Shown here: piece by piece, positions 1 through 6,645 of the stretch | Position numbering within the stretch: the first letter of the stretch is position 1 | How the letters are laid out: the number at the start of each line of letters is the position of its first letter | Source of the DNA: DAOUCP01 sp034432155 | GTDB lineage: Bacteria > Chloroflexota > Anaerolineae > Epilineales > Epilineaceae | Length of the DNA: 19,118 bases | Direction: 5' to 3' | Assembly (NCBI GenBank): GCA_034432155.1 | Contig: DAOUCP010000096.1 | Location: 1-19,118, forward strand | Notes under the pieces: model-generated | Database searches by the model: none | The model's input: only the letters and a program-made list of their open reading frames with translations | Told to the model about the DNA's origin: nothing | Program-made: the position numbers and the translations under genes

Positions 1-175
1 TGACCAGTCCCGCTTGGCGCAGCACACGGAGGTGGGTCGAGATGTTGGACTGGGTCGTGCCCAGTTCGTCCACCAACTCACAGACGCACAGCTCCCCGCG
101 GTCGTGCAGGAGGGCCAGCAATCGCAGCCGCAACGGGTCGGCCAAGGCCCTCAGGCGCTCGCACTGGGATTCCAT
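1..175 (-). CDS. ArsR-family metalloid-responsive repressor arsR1 (C-terminus cut by window edge)
   Basis: Winged-helix ArsR/SmtB repressor; the 58 visible residues cover the N-terminal helices, metal-binding helix and recognition helix, and the rest lies beyond base 1. The motif ELCVCEL (Cys30, Cys32) matches the As(III)/Sb(III) thiolate site of ArsR; the third E. coli-type Cys is replaced by Val. The recognition segment TTQSNISTHLRVLRQAGL is typical of the family. I placed the start at the ATG ending at 175, because a good sigma-70-like promoter (182-211) would start transcription there, giving a leaderless message. An in-frame ATG at 190 (MYDLG) is the alternative; neither has a clear Shine-Dalgarno sequence. 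The frame stays open upstream of the start without a stop to beyond 500. The gene lies just downstream of the redoxin gene and probably starts its own unit. Family assignment is firm; the inducer is inferred from the CVC motif. Confidence 0.88.
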   Translation of the reverse strand, partial: MESQCERLRALADPLRLRLLALLHDRGELCVCELVDELGTTQSNISTHLRVLRQAGLV

Positions 176-181
176 ACCGAG

Positions 182-211
182 ATCATACATCAACACATGC
201 TCATATGTCAA
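182..211 (-). promoter_or_regulatory. Promoter and probable ArsR operator of arsR1
   Basis: On the minus strand TTGACA (211-206) and TATGAT (187-182) are separated by 18 bases, close to the sigma-70 consensus. The predicted start point falls at about 175, the first base of an in-frame ATG. The spacer contains ACATC and CATG words and a weak inverted repeat with ACAT/ATGT outer arms (187-208). This is where an ArsR dimer would block RNA polymerase. The strip is clearly more AT-rich than its surroundings. Confidence 0.6.
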
Positions 212-1073
212 GGTAATGGTTGTTGGTGCGCCTTGCGCCACCCGCGTTGGCCAGGACCGGTGCGATGCCACCAGGCGCAAGCAGAACAGCGTGAACGAGA
301 CGACCAGCAGGATGGCATCGCGAGCGCCTCTGACCGGCCGCCGGCGGTTGTGCACCGGCGCGAGGGCCGCGAGGCTGCCGGTCTTCTGCCGCTCCATCGC
401 CAGGGCGTTCATCACCGCCACGTCCACGCTCGGCCCCACGGCCTCGGGCACTTGCGGCCGCGCAGCCCGAGGCCTGTCGTCCAGCCGCTGGCTCCCGGTC
501 GATCGCGCAGCCAAAGCCACCGACGCGTGCGGGGCTGGGTCGGCGGCCGGCCAGCAAGGCCTGGATCGCCCTGCGGGCGTAGCGCTTGTTGGGGTCCACC
601 CTGTCCGCCTGTTCGCTGTTGTCGCTCGCGCCGTGGTAGCGGAGCTTGAGCTGACCGTCGAGGATGAAGATCTCGGGGGTGGCCTGCGCGCCGTACTCGT
701 CGGCGACCTTGTTGCCCGGGTCCTTGAGCACCGGGAAGGTCAGGCTGCGGGCGTGCATCCGCTCGCGAATCGAGGCCACCGTTTCACTTCTGTTCGAGTT
801 GATGGTGTAGAAGGTCACGCTCTGCCCTTTGAACTCGTCGTAGAGCGCTTGGACTCGGCTTTCGTAATGTCGGCAAATCGGGCACTCGGCCGAGAACCAG
901 AGCACCACGATCGCCTTCGATTGGCCGCGGTGGTCGGCCAGCCGGCGAGTCGTGCCGGACAGATCTTGGAGCGCGAAGTCGGGTGCTCTGGCGCCGATGG
1001 CCAGTTCTCCCGCCCGGGCGACTCCCAGCGCCAGCACCAGCCAACCGATCGCCCAGGTCTGCCGTCGAGTCAT
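201..1073 (-). CDS. Exported redoxin (AhpC/TSA-like thiol protein) with doubtful C-terminal tail
   Basis: Exported thioredoxin-fold protein of the redoxin/peroxiredoxin-like class. Residues 1-21 form a Sec signal (MTRRQ start, cleavage near ARA-GEL). The redoxin fold follows, with CPIC at residues 64-67, the INSN segment near 91-94 and the cis-Pro region ATPEIFI near 131-137. The family-like C-terminal motif GFGCAIDRE ends at about residue 193 (base 495). The ATG overlaps the stop of the octahaem gene as ATGA, which sets this start over an upstream in-frame ATG and implies translational coupling. After residue 193 the frame stays open for about 97 more residues, but that tail is low in complexity and loses the GC-rich wobble positions, while the arsR1 frame gains them. 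The natural end may therefore be near 495, with a lost stop or frameshift. The likely role is periplasmic thiol redox beside the cytochrome; substrate unknown. Confidence 0.8.
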   Translation of the reverse strand: MTRRQTWAIGWLVLALGVARAGELAIGARAPDFALQDLSGTTRRLADHRGQSKAIVVLWFSAECPICRHYESRVQALYDEFKGQSVTFYTINSNRSETVASIRERMHARSLTFPVLKDPGNKVADEYGAQATPEIFILDGQLKLRYHGASDNSEQADRVDPNKRYARRAIQALLAGRRPSPARVGGFGCAIDREPAAGRQASGCAAASARGRGAERGRGGDERPGDGAAEDRQPRGPRAGAQPPAAGQRRSRCHPAGRLVHAVLLAPGGIAPVLANAGGARRTNNHYLDI

Positions 1074-3109
1074 CGTCGGCCCTCCAAGAGCTGGTCCAGG
1101 CGCGCGGCCAGCGCTTCGGGTGGCCACACGCCGAGTTTCTCCTCGATCACCGCCCCGATGGGGCTGAGCAGGAAGGTGGTCGGTTTGACCCGCACGCCGT
1201 AGCGCTCAACCAAGGTCCAGTCGATTCGGTCGGGGTCCAGCGAGATATCCACGAACACGACCCCGGCCGCGTACCGCGGCCGCAGGTCGGCGAGAATGCG
1301 ATCCATCGCTTGGCACGGGATGCAGCTACTGGAGCGGAAACTGAGCACCACGGGCAGGCCTGCGGCCTTGGCCCGGGCCAGCGCCTGCCGCGGCGTCTCG
1401 AAGACCTGCGTCTTCACCATCGCGGCGCGCTCCAGGCCGAGCGACTGCCACAGCGGCACGGTCACCGGACGGCCGTCCTCGCCGAACGGGTCGGTCAGCA
1501 CCGGCGCGTCGAAGAACGGCGACGGGTCGGCATGGCAGTCGCCGCAGCCATTGGCGCCCCAGGCGCGCTCTTTCGCGGCCACGTTGTGGCTGAAGGTCCA
1601 GCGCAGGGGCTGCGCCTGCGGGTGCGCGGCGGAGCGCAACTCGCCGTCGACCAGCTCCCAGACGGCCTGACCCTTGACGTAGGCCGGCCGGACATCGGCG
1701 AACCGACCGCCGGACAGCGTCACCGTCAACGCGTCCAGCATCGCCCGAATCTCGGCCGGGGTGTTCGCCTCGGGCTTGCCATCGCCGTTGTCGTCGGCGA
1801 TCCGATCGGCAACCTGGTCGAAGGCGCGCTTCGTCTCGGCCAGGAACAGCGGGACGATGGCCTCGCCGGCGCGGTTGCCCCACCACGCCGGATAGAGGGT
1901 GTTGCCGGCGTACAGCTTGCCGTCGTCGAGCCGGAAGTAGGCGGGCTTCCAGTCGAAGCTCTCGCCGTACTTCTTGGCCTCCGGCGCCGTCGGCAGGCCG
2001 AGGGGCGTCCCGGTCAGCGTGTCGACGGTCTGCACCGCAGTGACCTTGGTGTCGCGCACGTGGCAGGTCACGCAGGCGATCTTCTGCAGGTGGTCGGCCG
2101 GCAGGTCAGGGTGCGCCGCCGGCCCGGCGCCCAGCCACCCGTTCGCATGGCAGGCGGCGCAACTGACGTCGTCACGGTCCAGATCGTCGCGGACATGGAC
2201 TTCGTTCGAGCGACCTTTGGCGATCTGGTGGTCAGGCCCCGACGGGTGGCAATCGATGCAATGCAGCCCTGCGGCGGTATGCACGTCCTCTTGTCGGCCG
2301 TCCCAGACATGCCCGCGCTTCTTGACCTCCGCTTCGGCGTGGCACAAGAGGCAGTTGGCATCGGTCGGCTTGGCCAACGCGAGCTGCAGGTGGCCGCCTG
2401 CGACTTTCGCCTGATCATAGGACAACGAGGGTGTCTCACCCGCCTTGACCGACCCCGTGACGGTCGCCAGCCCGGCGCCCGCGGTGGCGGCCCAGCGGAA
2501 ATTGGCGGCCTTCAGCTGCGCGGCACGCGCCGCGGCATCGTAGTTCGGAATGTGGCACATCAGGCAGTCGATCTCAAGCACGCCGGACCGCGGCCAGTCG
2601 GCACCGTAGTAGTCGCCGTCGAGGCTTGTCGCCAGCTCCGGGTGCGCGGTCTGGCGCGCCTCGTAGGGCTGTCCGTCGCGGTCCCGTTCCAAGATCCCGC
2701 CGCCGGCGTGGCACACCCCGCAGACTTGGGCGTACTGGTACGGCGTGAAGCCGATCTCGGCGGTGCTGGCGACCTGCTTCTTGGTCAGCCCGAGGTACGA
2801 CATGTGGATCTGGCGTCCGGCCTGGCCATCGGACAAGATCCACGGTTTGCCCTCGGCCACGCCGTAATCGTCGCGGATCTTGTCGGCCCCCATCTGGAAG
2901 TGGTAGGCGCCAGCGATGGCCTCGTAGTCGTGGCACCCGCCGCAGGTTTGCCTTGGGCTGTACGGCTTGGCGTCCGCGGCGGCGGGGTCCATCGCGTTGC
3001 CCGCTGCATCCAGCAGCGGCACCGCCGGGTGCGGCGCGGCGCCGTCTTGTGCCCAGCAGACCAGATTGACGGCCAGAGCCAGAGACAGCACGACCAAATG
3101 GGACTTCAT
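1070..3109 (-). CDS. Periplasmic octahaem cytochrome c fused to a C-terminal thioredoxin domain
   Basis: 679 residues. A Sec signal (about 1-20, cleavage near CWA-QD) is followed by eight CXXCH haem-binding motifs at about 56, 130, 182, 253, 284, 317, 346 and 522. A roughly 170-residue haem-free stretch precedes the eighth. Residues about 571-679 form a thioredoxin-like domain with SSSCIPCQAM (CIPC 596-599) and cis-Pro segment VKPTT. This domain is closely similar to the separate thioredoxin encoded at 4225-4671 (shared SFRSSSCIPC, FVDISL, RVKPTT, KLGVW). The haem part should carry electrons in the periplasm; the fused disulfide centre suggests thiol chemistry is coupled to it. The start has only a weak AAGGGA-type ribosome site. 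I cannot place the haem part in a named octahaem family (OTR, ONR, HAO); it does not look like classical OTR. Signal, haems and thioredoxin domain are seen directly; the substrate is not known. Confidence 0.92.
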   Translation of the reverse strand: MKSHLVVLSLALAVNLVCWAQDGAAPHPAVPLLDAAGNAMDPAAADAKPYSPRQTCGGCHDYEAIAGAYHFQMGADKIRDDYGVAEGKPWILSDGQAGRQIHMSYLGLTKKQVASTAEIGFTPYQYAQVCGVCHAGGGILERDRDGQPYEARQTAHPELATSLDGDYYGADWPRSGVLEIDCLMCHIPNYDAAARAAQLKAANFRWAATAGAGLATVTGSVKAGETPSLSYDQAKVAGGHLQLALAKPTDANCLLCHAEAEVKKRGHVWDGRQEDVHTAAGLHCIDCHPSGPDHQIAKGRSNEVHVRDDLDRDDVSCAACHANGWLGAGPAAHPDLPADHLQKIACVTCHVRDTKVTAVQTVDTLTGTPLGLPTAPEAKKYGESFDWKPAYFRLDDGKLYAGNTLYPAWWGNRAGEAIVPLFLAETKRAFDQVADRIADDNGDGKPEANTPAEIRAMLDALTVTLSGGRFADVRPAYVKGQAVWELVDGELRSAAHPQAQPLRWTFSHNVAAKERAWGANGCGDCHADPSPFFDAPVLTDPFGEDGRPVTVPLWQSLGLERAAMVKTQVFETPRQALARAKAAGLPVVLSFRSSSCIPCQAMDRILADLRPRYAAGVVFVDISLDPDRIDWTLVERYGVRVKPTTFLLSPIGAVIEEKLGVWPPEALAARLDQLLEGRR

Positions 3110-3139
3110 GGACTGCGCGATCCCTTCAGGCCGAGGCGC

Positions 3140-3514
3140 TCACGCCGCCGCCATCGCCGCCTTGACTGCCTCGACGGTCTGGTCCACCTGCTCCGGCGGC
3201 AGCTCGAAATCCTTCGTCTTCTCGATGCCGAGCTCGGTCACTTGGAGGTAGATGTCCGGCCGCAGCCCCTGCTTCTCCAGGCCGGCTCGAGCACAGGCCA
3301 CCGGGCAGCCGTCGATCACCACCCGGAATGGCACTTCGGCTGCGCCCTTCACCAATCGCTCGATCCCCGCGGCAATGCCCACCGCGCACGAGCCGGTCCC
3401 GACGCCCTCCTGATGCAGCCGAATCGCCGCCTGGTTGGCCAACTGCCCGACGTTCGACATCCCCGAGCAGCTCAGCAGCATGACCTGCCGGCCCATCACG
3501 TTGCAGCAACTCAT
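3140..3514 (-). CDS. DGC-domain putative zinc/metalloid-binding protein
   Basis: Small cytoplasmic-looking protein of 124 residues from the DGC-domain family (putative metal-binding). The diagnostic motif VVIDGCPVACARAGLEKQG lies around residues 66-84, with DGC at 68-70 and Cys74. Further cysteines are Cys3, Cys4, Cys16 (LLSCSGMS) and Cys43 (GTGSCAVG), giving several possible thiolate ligands. An upstream GAGGAG six bases before the ATG supports the start. It follows ccdA by 18 nt and precedes the octahaem gene by 30 nt. Relatives of this family often sit with ArsR, permease and small thioredoxin genes, as here, which hints at metal or metalloid handling. The biochemical role is not established, so the family name is firm and the function is inferred. 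Confidence 0.85.
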   Translation of the reverse strand: MSCCNVMGRQVMLLSCSGMSNVGQLANQAAIRLHQEGVGTGSCAVGIAAGIERLVKGAAEVPFRVVIDGCPVACARAGLEKQGLRPDIYLQVTELGIEKTKDFELPPEQVDQTVEAVKAAMAAA

Positions 3515-3532
3515 CGCAGACTCCTCATCCGT

Positions 3533-4225
3533 TCACGCCGTCCAGACTAGATAGAACGCCACGGCCACCAACACCCAGCCACTGGCCCGCTGCAGCCGTT
3601 CGAGCGCTGGTCCGAGCCGCTGTAGCCGGGTCGCCGCCCCGGCCGCGCAGCCGATCAGCAGCAGCGGCAGGCCGTGGCCGAGGGCGTAGGCTAGAAGCAG
3701 CACCGCGCCGAGCCACGGCGAGCCCTGGGCCGCGGCGGCCGACAGGATGACCGCCAGGACCGGTGTGGCGCACGGACTGGCGACCAGTCCGAAGAGCATC
3801 CCCAGCACCAGCGCCCCGAGCATGCCGCCGGCCTCGGGCCGGTACCGCATCCGCGGCGCGATGGTCGCGAAGTTGAGCGTCACCAGCCCGGCCCAGCTCA
3901 GCCCGAAGAACAAGCAGACCGCCGCCACGAGGTAGTGCCAGGTCGACTTGGACAGCCCCAGCACGCGGCCGACGGTCCCGAACGCCAGGCCGATGACCGC
4001 GTAGGTCAGCCCGAGCCCGAGCACGAACGAAGCGGCGATGGCCGGCGCCCGCCAGCGACTGCGGCGTGTGCCCTCGGCGCCGATCAACCCCAAGACCACT
4101 GGAATCGTGGGCCACGCGCAGGGGTTGAACCCCGTCAAAGCCCCGCCCGCGAAGGACAGCAAGAAGACCAGCGGCGAGAGGCCGCTGAGCTGGGCGTCGA
4201 GACTGGCGGCCAGAGTCTCCAACAT
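3533..4225 (-). CDS. ccdA: CcdA/DsbD-type transmembrane thiol-disulfide electron carrier
   Basis: Integral membrane protein of 230 residues with about six transmembrane helices, the usual CcdA size. The paired redox cysteines sit in GFNPCAWPTIP (Cys36, helix 1) and LVASPCATPVL (Cys152, helix 4). CcdA passes reducing equivalents from cytoplasmic thioredoxin across the membrane to periplasmic thioredoxin-like proteins, including those that keep apocytochrome c CXXCH cysteines reduced. Its ATG overlaps the stop of the anchored thioredoxin gene (TGATG), so the two are probably translationally coupled and work as donor and acceptor. The gene also lies just upstream of an octahaem cytochrome with a fused thioredoxin domain, a plausible second client. 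Family membership is firm; specific partners are inferred from order. Confidence 0.92.
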   Translation of the reverse strand: MLETLAASLDAQLSGLSPLVFLLSFAGGALTGFNPCAWPTIPVVLGLIGAEGTRRSRWRAPAIAASFVLGLGLTYAVIGLAFGTVGRVLGLSKSTWHYLVAAVCLFFGLSWAGLVTLNFATIAPRMRYRPEAGGMLGALVLGMLFGLVASPCATPVLAVILSAAAAQGSPWLGAVLLLAYALGHGLPLLLIGCAAGAATRLQRLGPALERLQRASGWVLVAVAFYLVWTA

Positions 4226-4671
4226 CAGCGGCTCGCCACCTGGTCGAGCCGGGCGGTCAGCTCGGCTGGCTCCCAGACCCCGAGTTTGGTCTCGATCACC
4301 GTGCCGTCACCGGCCAGCAGGATCGTCGTCGGCTTGACCCGGATCTGGTACTGCTCGCACAAGGCCATGTCCGGCGTGTCTGGCTCCAGCGAGATGTCGA
4401 CGAAGGCGACGCGCCCCTCGTACTTCGGCCGGATCTCGGCCAGGATGTCGCCCATCGCCTTGCACGGGATGCACGAGCTGGAACGGAAGCTGAGCAGCGC
4501 CGGTCGGCCTTCCGCCCGTGCGGCGGCAATAGCCTGCTCCGCAGGGGTTCCGGCCCTGCTCGGTGCCGCCGGGGCAGCCTCATCCTGCGCCTTGTCGCCA
4601 CCGCCCTTGAGGGCCAGGACGGCCACGAAGGCCAGCCCAACGGCCAGCAGCGGCAGATGGTTGCGGTGCAT
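4225..4671 (-). CDS. Membrane-anchored or exported thioredoxin
   Basis: 148 residues. An N-terminal hydrophobic stretch (about residues 6-21, HLPLLAVGLAFVAVLAL) acts as uncleaved anchor or signal, followed by an Ala/Pro-rich linker and a thioredoxin fold. The active site is SSSCIPCKAM (CIPC 67-70) and the cis-Pro segment is IRVKPTT. The fold is a close paralogue of the C-terminal domain of the octahaem protein at 1070-3109. The start ATG lies one base after the mini-thioredoxin stop (TGACATG), and its end overlaps ccdA. It most likely faces the periplasm and is reduced by CcdA. The client could be the octahaem cytochrome, the redoxin or a metalloid-oxidised thiol; none is proven. Confidence 0.9.
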   Translation of the reverse strand: MHRNHLPLLAVGLAFVAVLALKGGGDKAQDEAAPAAPSRAGTPAEQAIAAARAEGRPALLSFRSSSCIPCKAMGDILAEIRPKYEGRVAFVDISLEPDTPDMALCEQYQIRVKPTTILLAGDGTVIETKLGVWEPAELTARLDQVASR

Positions 4672-4672
4672 G

Positions 4673-4906
4673 TCAGCCCTCCAACCAGGCTTTGACCTCG
4701 GCCGGCGAGGGCACCCTGCCCTTACACTTCACCACCCCGTCGATCGCCAACGCGGGGGTGAACATTACGCCCGCCTTGGCGATCTCCATCGGCTCGCGGA
4801 CGTGCTCGACGGTCACCTCGAGGCCGAGTTCCGCCGCCGCCTGCACCGCGTTCTTCTCGGTGGTCTGACATTTCGGGCAGCCCGTCCCGAACACCGTGAT
4901 CGTCAT
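4673..4906 (-). CDS. Small glutaredoxin/thioredoxin-like protein (redox-active disulfide protein 2 type)
   Basis: 77-residue cytoplasmic mini-thioredoxin (TM0996/MTH895-like family). The redox motif GTGCPKCQ places CPKC at residues 10-13. The cis-Pro loop is MFTPALAIDG (Pro51), and an extra cysteine (Cys61) follows in VVKCKG. The stop codon of the permease forms part of its ribosome site (TAGGAGACATCG then ATG). This protein type commonly accompanies DUF318/ArsP-like permeases and ArsR regulators. Here it could bind or reduce a metalloid for the permease, or feed electrons to CcdA. Identity is firm and the partner is inferred. Confidence 0.92.
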   Translation of the reverse strand: MTITVFGTGCPKCQTTEKNAVQAAAELGLEVTVEHVREPMEIAKAGVMFTPALAIDGVVKCKGRVPSPAEVKAWLEG

Positions 4907-4915
4907 CGATGTCTC

Positions 4916-6082
4916 CTAATGGCTCATCAGCAGGCCAAACGCCCACCCGGTGACGGTCGCCATGACCACCACCAGGCTGCAGTACACGAAGGTCTTGCGG
5001 CCGCCCATGATGGTGCGGAGGACGAGCATATTGGGCAGGCTCAAGGCCGGGCCGGCGAGCAACAGGGCCAGCGCCGGGCCTTGTCCCATCCCGCTGCCGA
5101 GCAGGCCCTGCAGAATGGGCACCTCGGTCAGAGTCGCGAAGTACATGAACGCGCCCGTCAGGGCGGCCAGGAAGTTGGCGGTCAGGGAGTTGCCGCCCAC
5201 GGCGCGGCTGATCCAGGCGTTCGGAATCAGCCCGTTGTCGGCATTCGGCGCCCCCATGAGAAAGCCCGCGGCCAGCACGCCGGCCAGCAGCAGCGGGAAG
5301 ATCAACTCGGCGAACTCGGCCGTGCTGTGCAGCCAAGCGACCCGTTCGTCGCGGTCGAACCAGCGCCAGACCTGCCACGCCAGCACCAGCCCCAGCAGCC
5401 CGGAAAGGTACCATTTGACGCTGAAGATGGCCGCCCACAAGCCAGTCGGTCCGGCCGGCTTCGCCCAGGCCATGAAGATCAGCAGGAGGATCAGGGTCGC
5501 GAAGTAGACGAGCGTCTGCAGCCCGCTTCGTCGCGGCACGGTTTCGGCCTCGCCGAACTCGGCGGTCGTGCCGTTGACCTCGTCGCCGAACAGCTTCTCC
5601 ATCACCAGGCCGATGATGAACGCGAAGCCGACGGCCCCGACCGTGCGGGCGATGCCCAGCGGCGCGCCGAGTACCCGGGCCGTGAGGATGATCGCCAGGA
5701 CGTTGATCGCCGGCCCGCTGTACAAGAAGGCCGTCGACGGGCCAATCCCGGCGCCCCGGCTGTAGAGCCCGGCGAAAAGCGGCAGGACGGTGCAGCTACA
5801 GACCGCCAGGACCGTGCCCGAGACGCTGGCCACCGTGTAGGCGAGCCACCTTTTCGCTTTCATCCCGAAGTAATGCAGCACCGCCTCATTGGAGATGAAC
5901 ACGGCGATCGCGCCGGCGATGAAAAAGGCCGGGATGAGGCACGTCAGAACATGCTCTCGGGCATACTCGTGGAGCATGACCAGCGCTTGCACCGCGCCAG
6001 ATCGGACCCGCTCCGAGTCCACCGGCAAGTAGTAGGCCACGGCAAACGCCACGGCGATCCAGCTCAGCTTCTTCCGATCCAT
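4916..6082 (-). CDS. ArsP/YraQ-like permease (DUF318 family)
   Basis: 388-residue multi-spanning inner-membrane permease with about eight to ten hydrophobic segments. The characteristic segment AVCSCTVLPLFAGLYSRGAG (Cys95, Cys97) is followed by the SGPAINVLAI box. A second half-repeat near 318-350 (FATLTEVPILQGLL, LAGPALSLPNML) fits the internally repeated fold of this family. Characterised members include ArsP, which exports trivalent organoarsenicals; others are uncharacterised permeases. The CSC thiolate pair and the flanking CVC-type ArsR fit an arsenic or antimony efflux role, but the exact substrate is inferred. The ATG at 6082 has only a modest ribosome site. A 90-nt gap separates it from arsR2 and contains an operator-like palindrome, so it may have its own promoter as well as read-through. 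Confidence 0.88.
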   Translation of the reverse strand: MDRKKLSWIAVAFAVAYYLPVDSERVRSGAVQALVMLHEYAREHVLTCLIPAFFIAGAIAVFISNEAVLHYFGMKAKRWLAYTVASVSGTVLAVCSCTVLPLFAGLYSRGAGIGPSTAFLYSGPAINVLAIILTARVLGAPLGIARTVGAVGFAFIIGLVMEKLFGDEVNGTTAEFGEAETVPRRSGLQTLVYFATLILLLIFMAWAKPAGPTGLWAAIFSVKWYLSGLLGLVLAWQVWRWFDRDERVAWLHSTAEFAELIFPLLLAGVLAAGFLMGAPNADNGLIPNAWISRAVGGNSLTANFLAALTGAFMYFATLTEVPILQGLLGSGMGQGPALALLLAGPALSLPNMLVLRTIMGGRKTFVYCSLVVVMATVTGWAFGLLMSH

Positions 6083-6114
6083 CCGGACTCATCCGTTCCC
6101 AGGCGTGAAGGCGC

Positions 6115-6139
6115 CTATGTACACATCTGCATACATCAC
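6115..6139 (-). promoter_or_regulatory. Operator-like imperfect palindrome upstream of the permease
   Basis: Between arsR2 and the permease, bases 6117-6136 form an imperfect palindrome with ATGTA and TACAT outer arms; seven of ten base pairs are symmetric. On the plus strand it contains ACATC directly followed by TGCAT, the words seen in the sites before arsR2 and before the molybdoenzyme genes. No convincing -35/-10 pair was recognised beside it. An ArsR-type operator is the inference. Confidence 0.45.
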
Positions 6140-6172
6140 CGCAGACTCCGTGTTAGGGAGCAGCAAGGTTGC

Positions 6173-6529
6173 TTACGCCGCCGTCGCGCAGCAGGCGGCC
6201 CGGATGCGGGCGGCCCGTGACCGCTCGGACCGCACCCCGGGATCGTCCTCGACCAAGGCGACCGCGGCGTCCACCACGCGGAGCACGTCCTGCGCGACGG
6301 CCGCGATGCGGTAATCCATCCGCGCGCCGTTCCGTTCGTTATCGACCAGCCCGACGCGTCGGAGCAGGCCGAGGTTGCGGGAGATGGTGTACTGCGCGAT
6401 GCCGGTCACCTCTTCTAGTTCGCAGACGCACAGCGTGCCGTGGGTGCGCAACAAGGCGAGCAGCCGCAGGCGGGTCGGTTCGCCCAGCGCTTTCAACAGC
6501 TCCCCAGCTTGTTCGGGACTGATGCTCAT
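6173..6529 (-). CDS. ArsR-family metalloid-responsive repressor arsR2 with C-terminal Cys pair
   Basis: Complete 118-residue ArsR/SmtB repressor. The start MSISPEQ follows a good GGGAGG site eight bases upstream; an in-frame ATG at 6589 would add 20 residues but lies upstream of the likely -10 element. The metal-site helix reads GTLCVCELEE (Cys34, Cys36), the As(III)/Sb(III)-type CVC motif. The recognition helix region is AQYTISRNLGLLRRVGL and the wing contains RMDYRIA. The extreme C-terminus has adjacent Cys113 and Cys114 (RAACCATAA); some arsenic-sensing ArsR proteins use C-terminal cysteine pairs as ligands, so these may add to or replace the CVC site. It heads the permease/thioredoxin/cytochrome unit and is likely autoregulated through the site at 6568-6600. 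Confidence 0.93.
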   Translation of the reverse strand: MSISPEQAGELLKALGEPTRLRLLALLRTHGTLCVCELEEVTGIAQYTISRNLGLLRRVGLVDNERNGARMDYRIAAVAQDVLRVVDAAVALVEDDPGVRSERSRAARIRAACCATAA

Positions 6530-6567
6530 CGCGTCATCCTCCCGTGCCACCACAGGCCGCTTGCCAG

Positions 6568-6600
6568 AGCATAGCACATCAATGCACATACGCGCATACC
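6568..6600 (-). promoter_or_regulatory. Extended -10 promoter and operator-like site of arsR2
   Basis: On the minus strand TGCTATGCT (6576-6568) is an extended -10 element (TGn plus TATGCT). It is about 40 nt upstream of the arsR2 start and its GGGAGG ribosome site. No good -35 is visible, as is usual for extended -10 promoters. Directly upstream, the plus strand reads ACATCAATGCACAT (6576-6589), close to the palindrome half at 14597-14610 (ACATCGATGCATCG). ArsR binding here would cover the promoter. Confidence 0.5.
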
Positions 6601-6645
6601 TGTTCGAGAGTTCCGCTGCAATTCGCGGATCGTGAACCGCTCCAG

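Noticed and set aside
1070..3109. Naming the octahaem protein octahaem tetrathionate reductase (OTR)
   Set aside because: Haem number matches, but the N-terminal region and motif spacing do not resemble OTR as I remember it, and the thioredoxin fusion is not part of OTR.
983..3550. Very long plus-strand open frame opposite the octahaem and DGC genes
   Set aside because: It is the antisense shadow of strongly supported minus-strand genes with haem and thioredoxin motifs; its translation is low-complexity Arg/Gly/Ala-rich.
3935..6220. Long plus-strand open frame opposite ccdA, the thioredoxins and the permease
   Set aside because: Antisense to four recognisable genes; no family motif in its translation.
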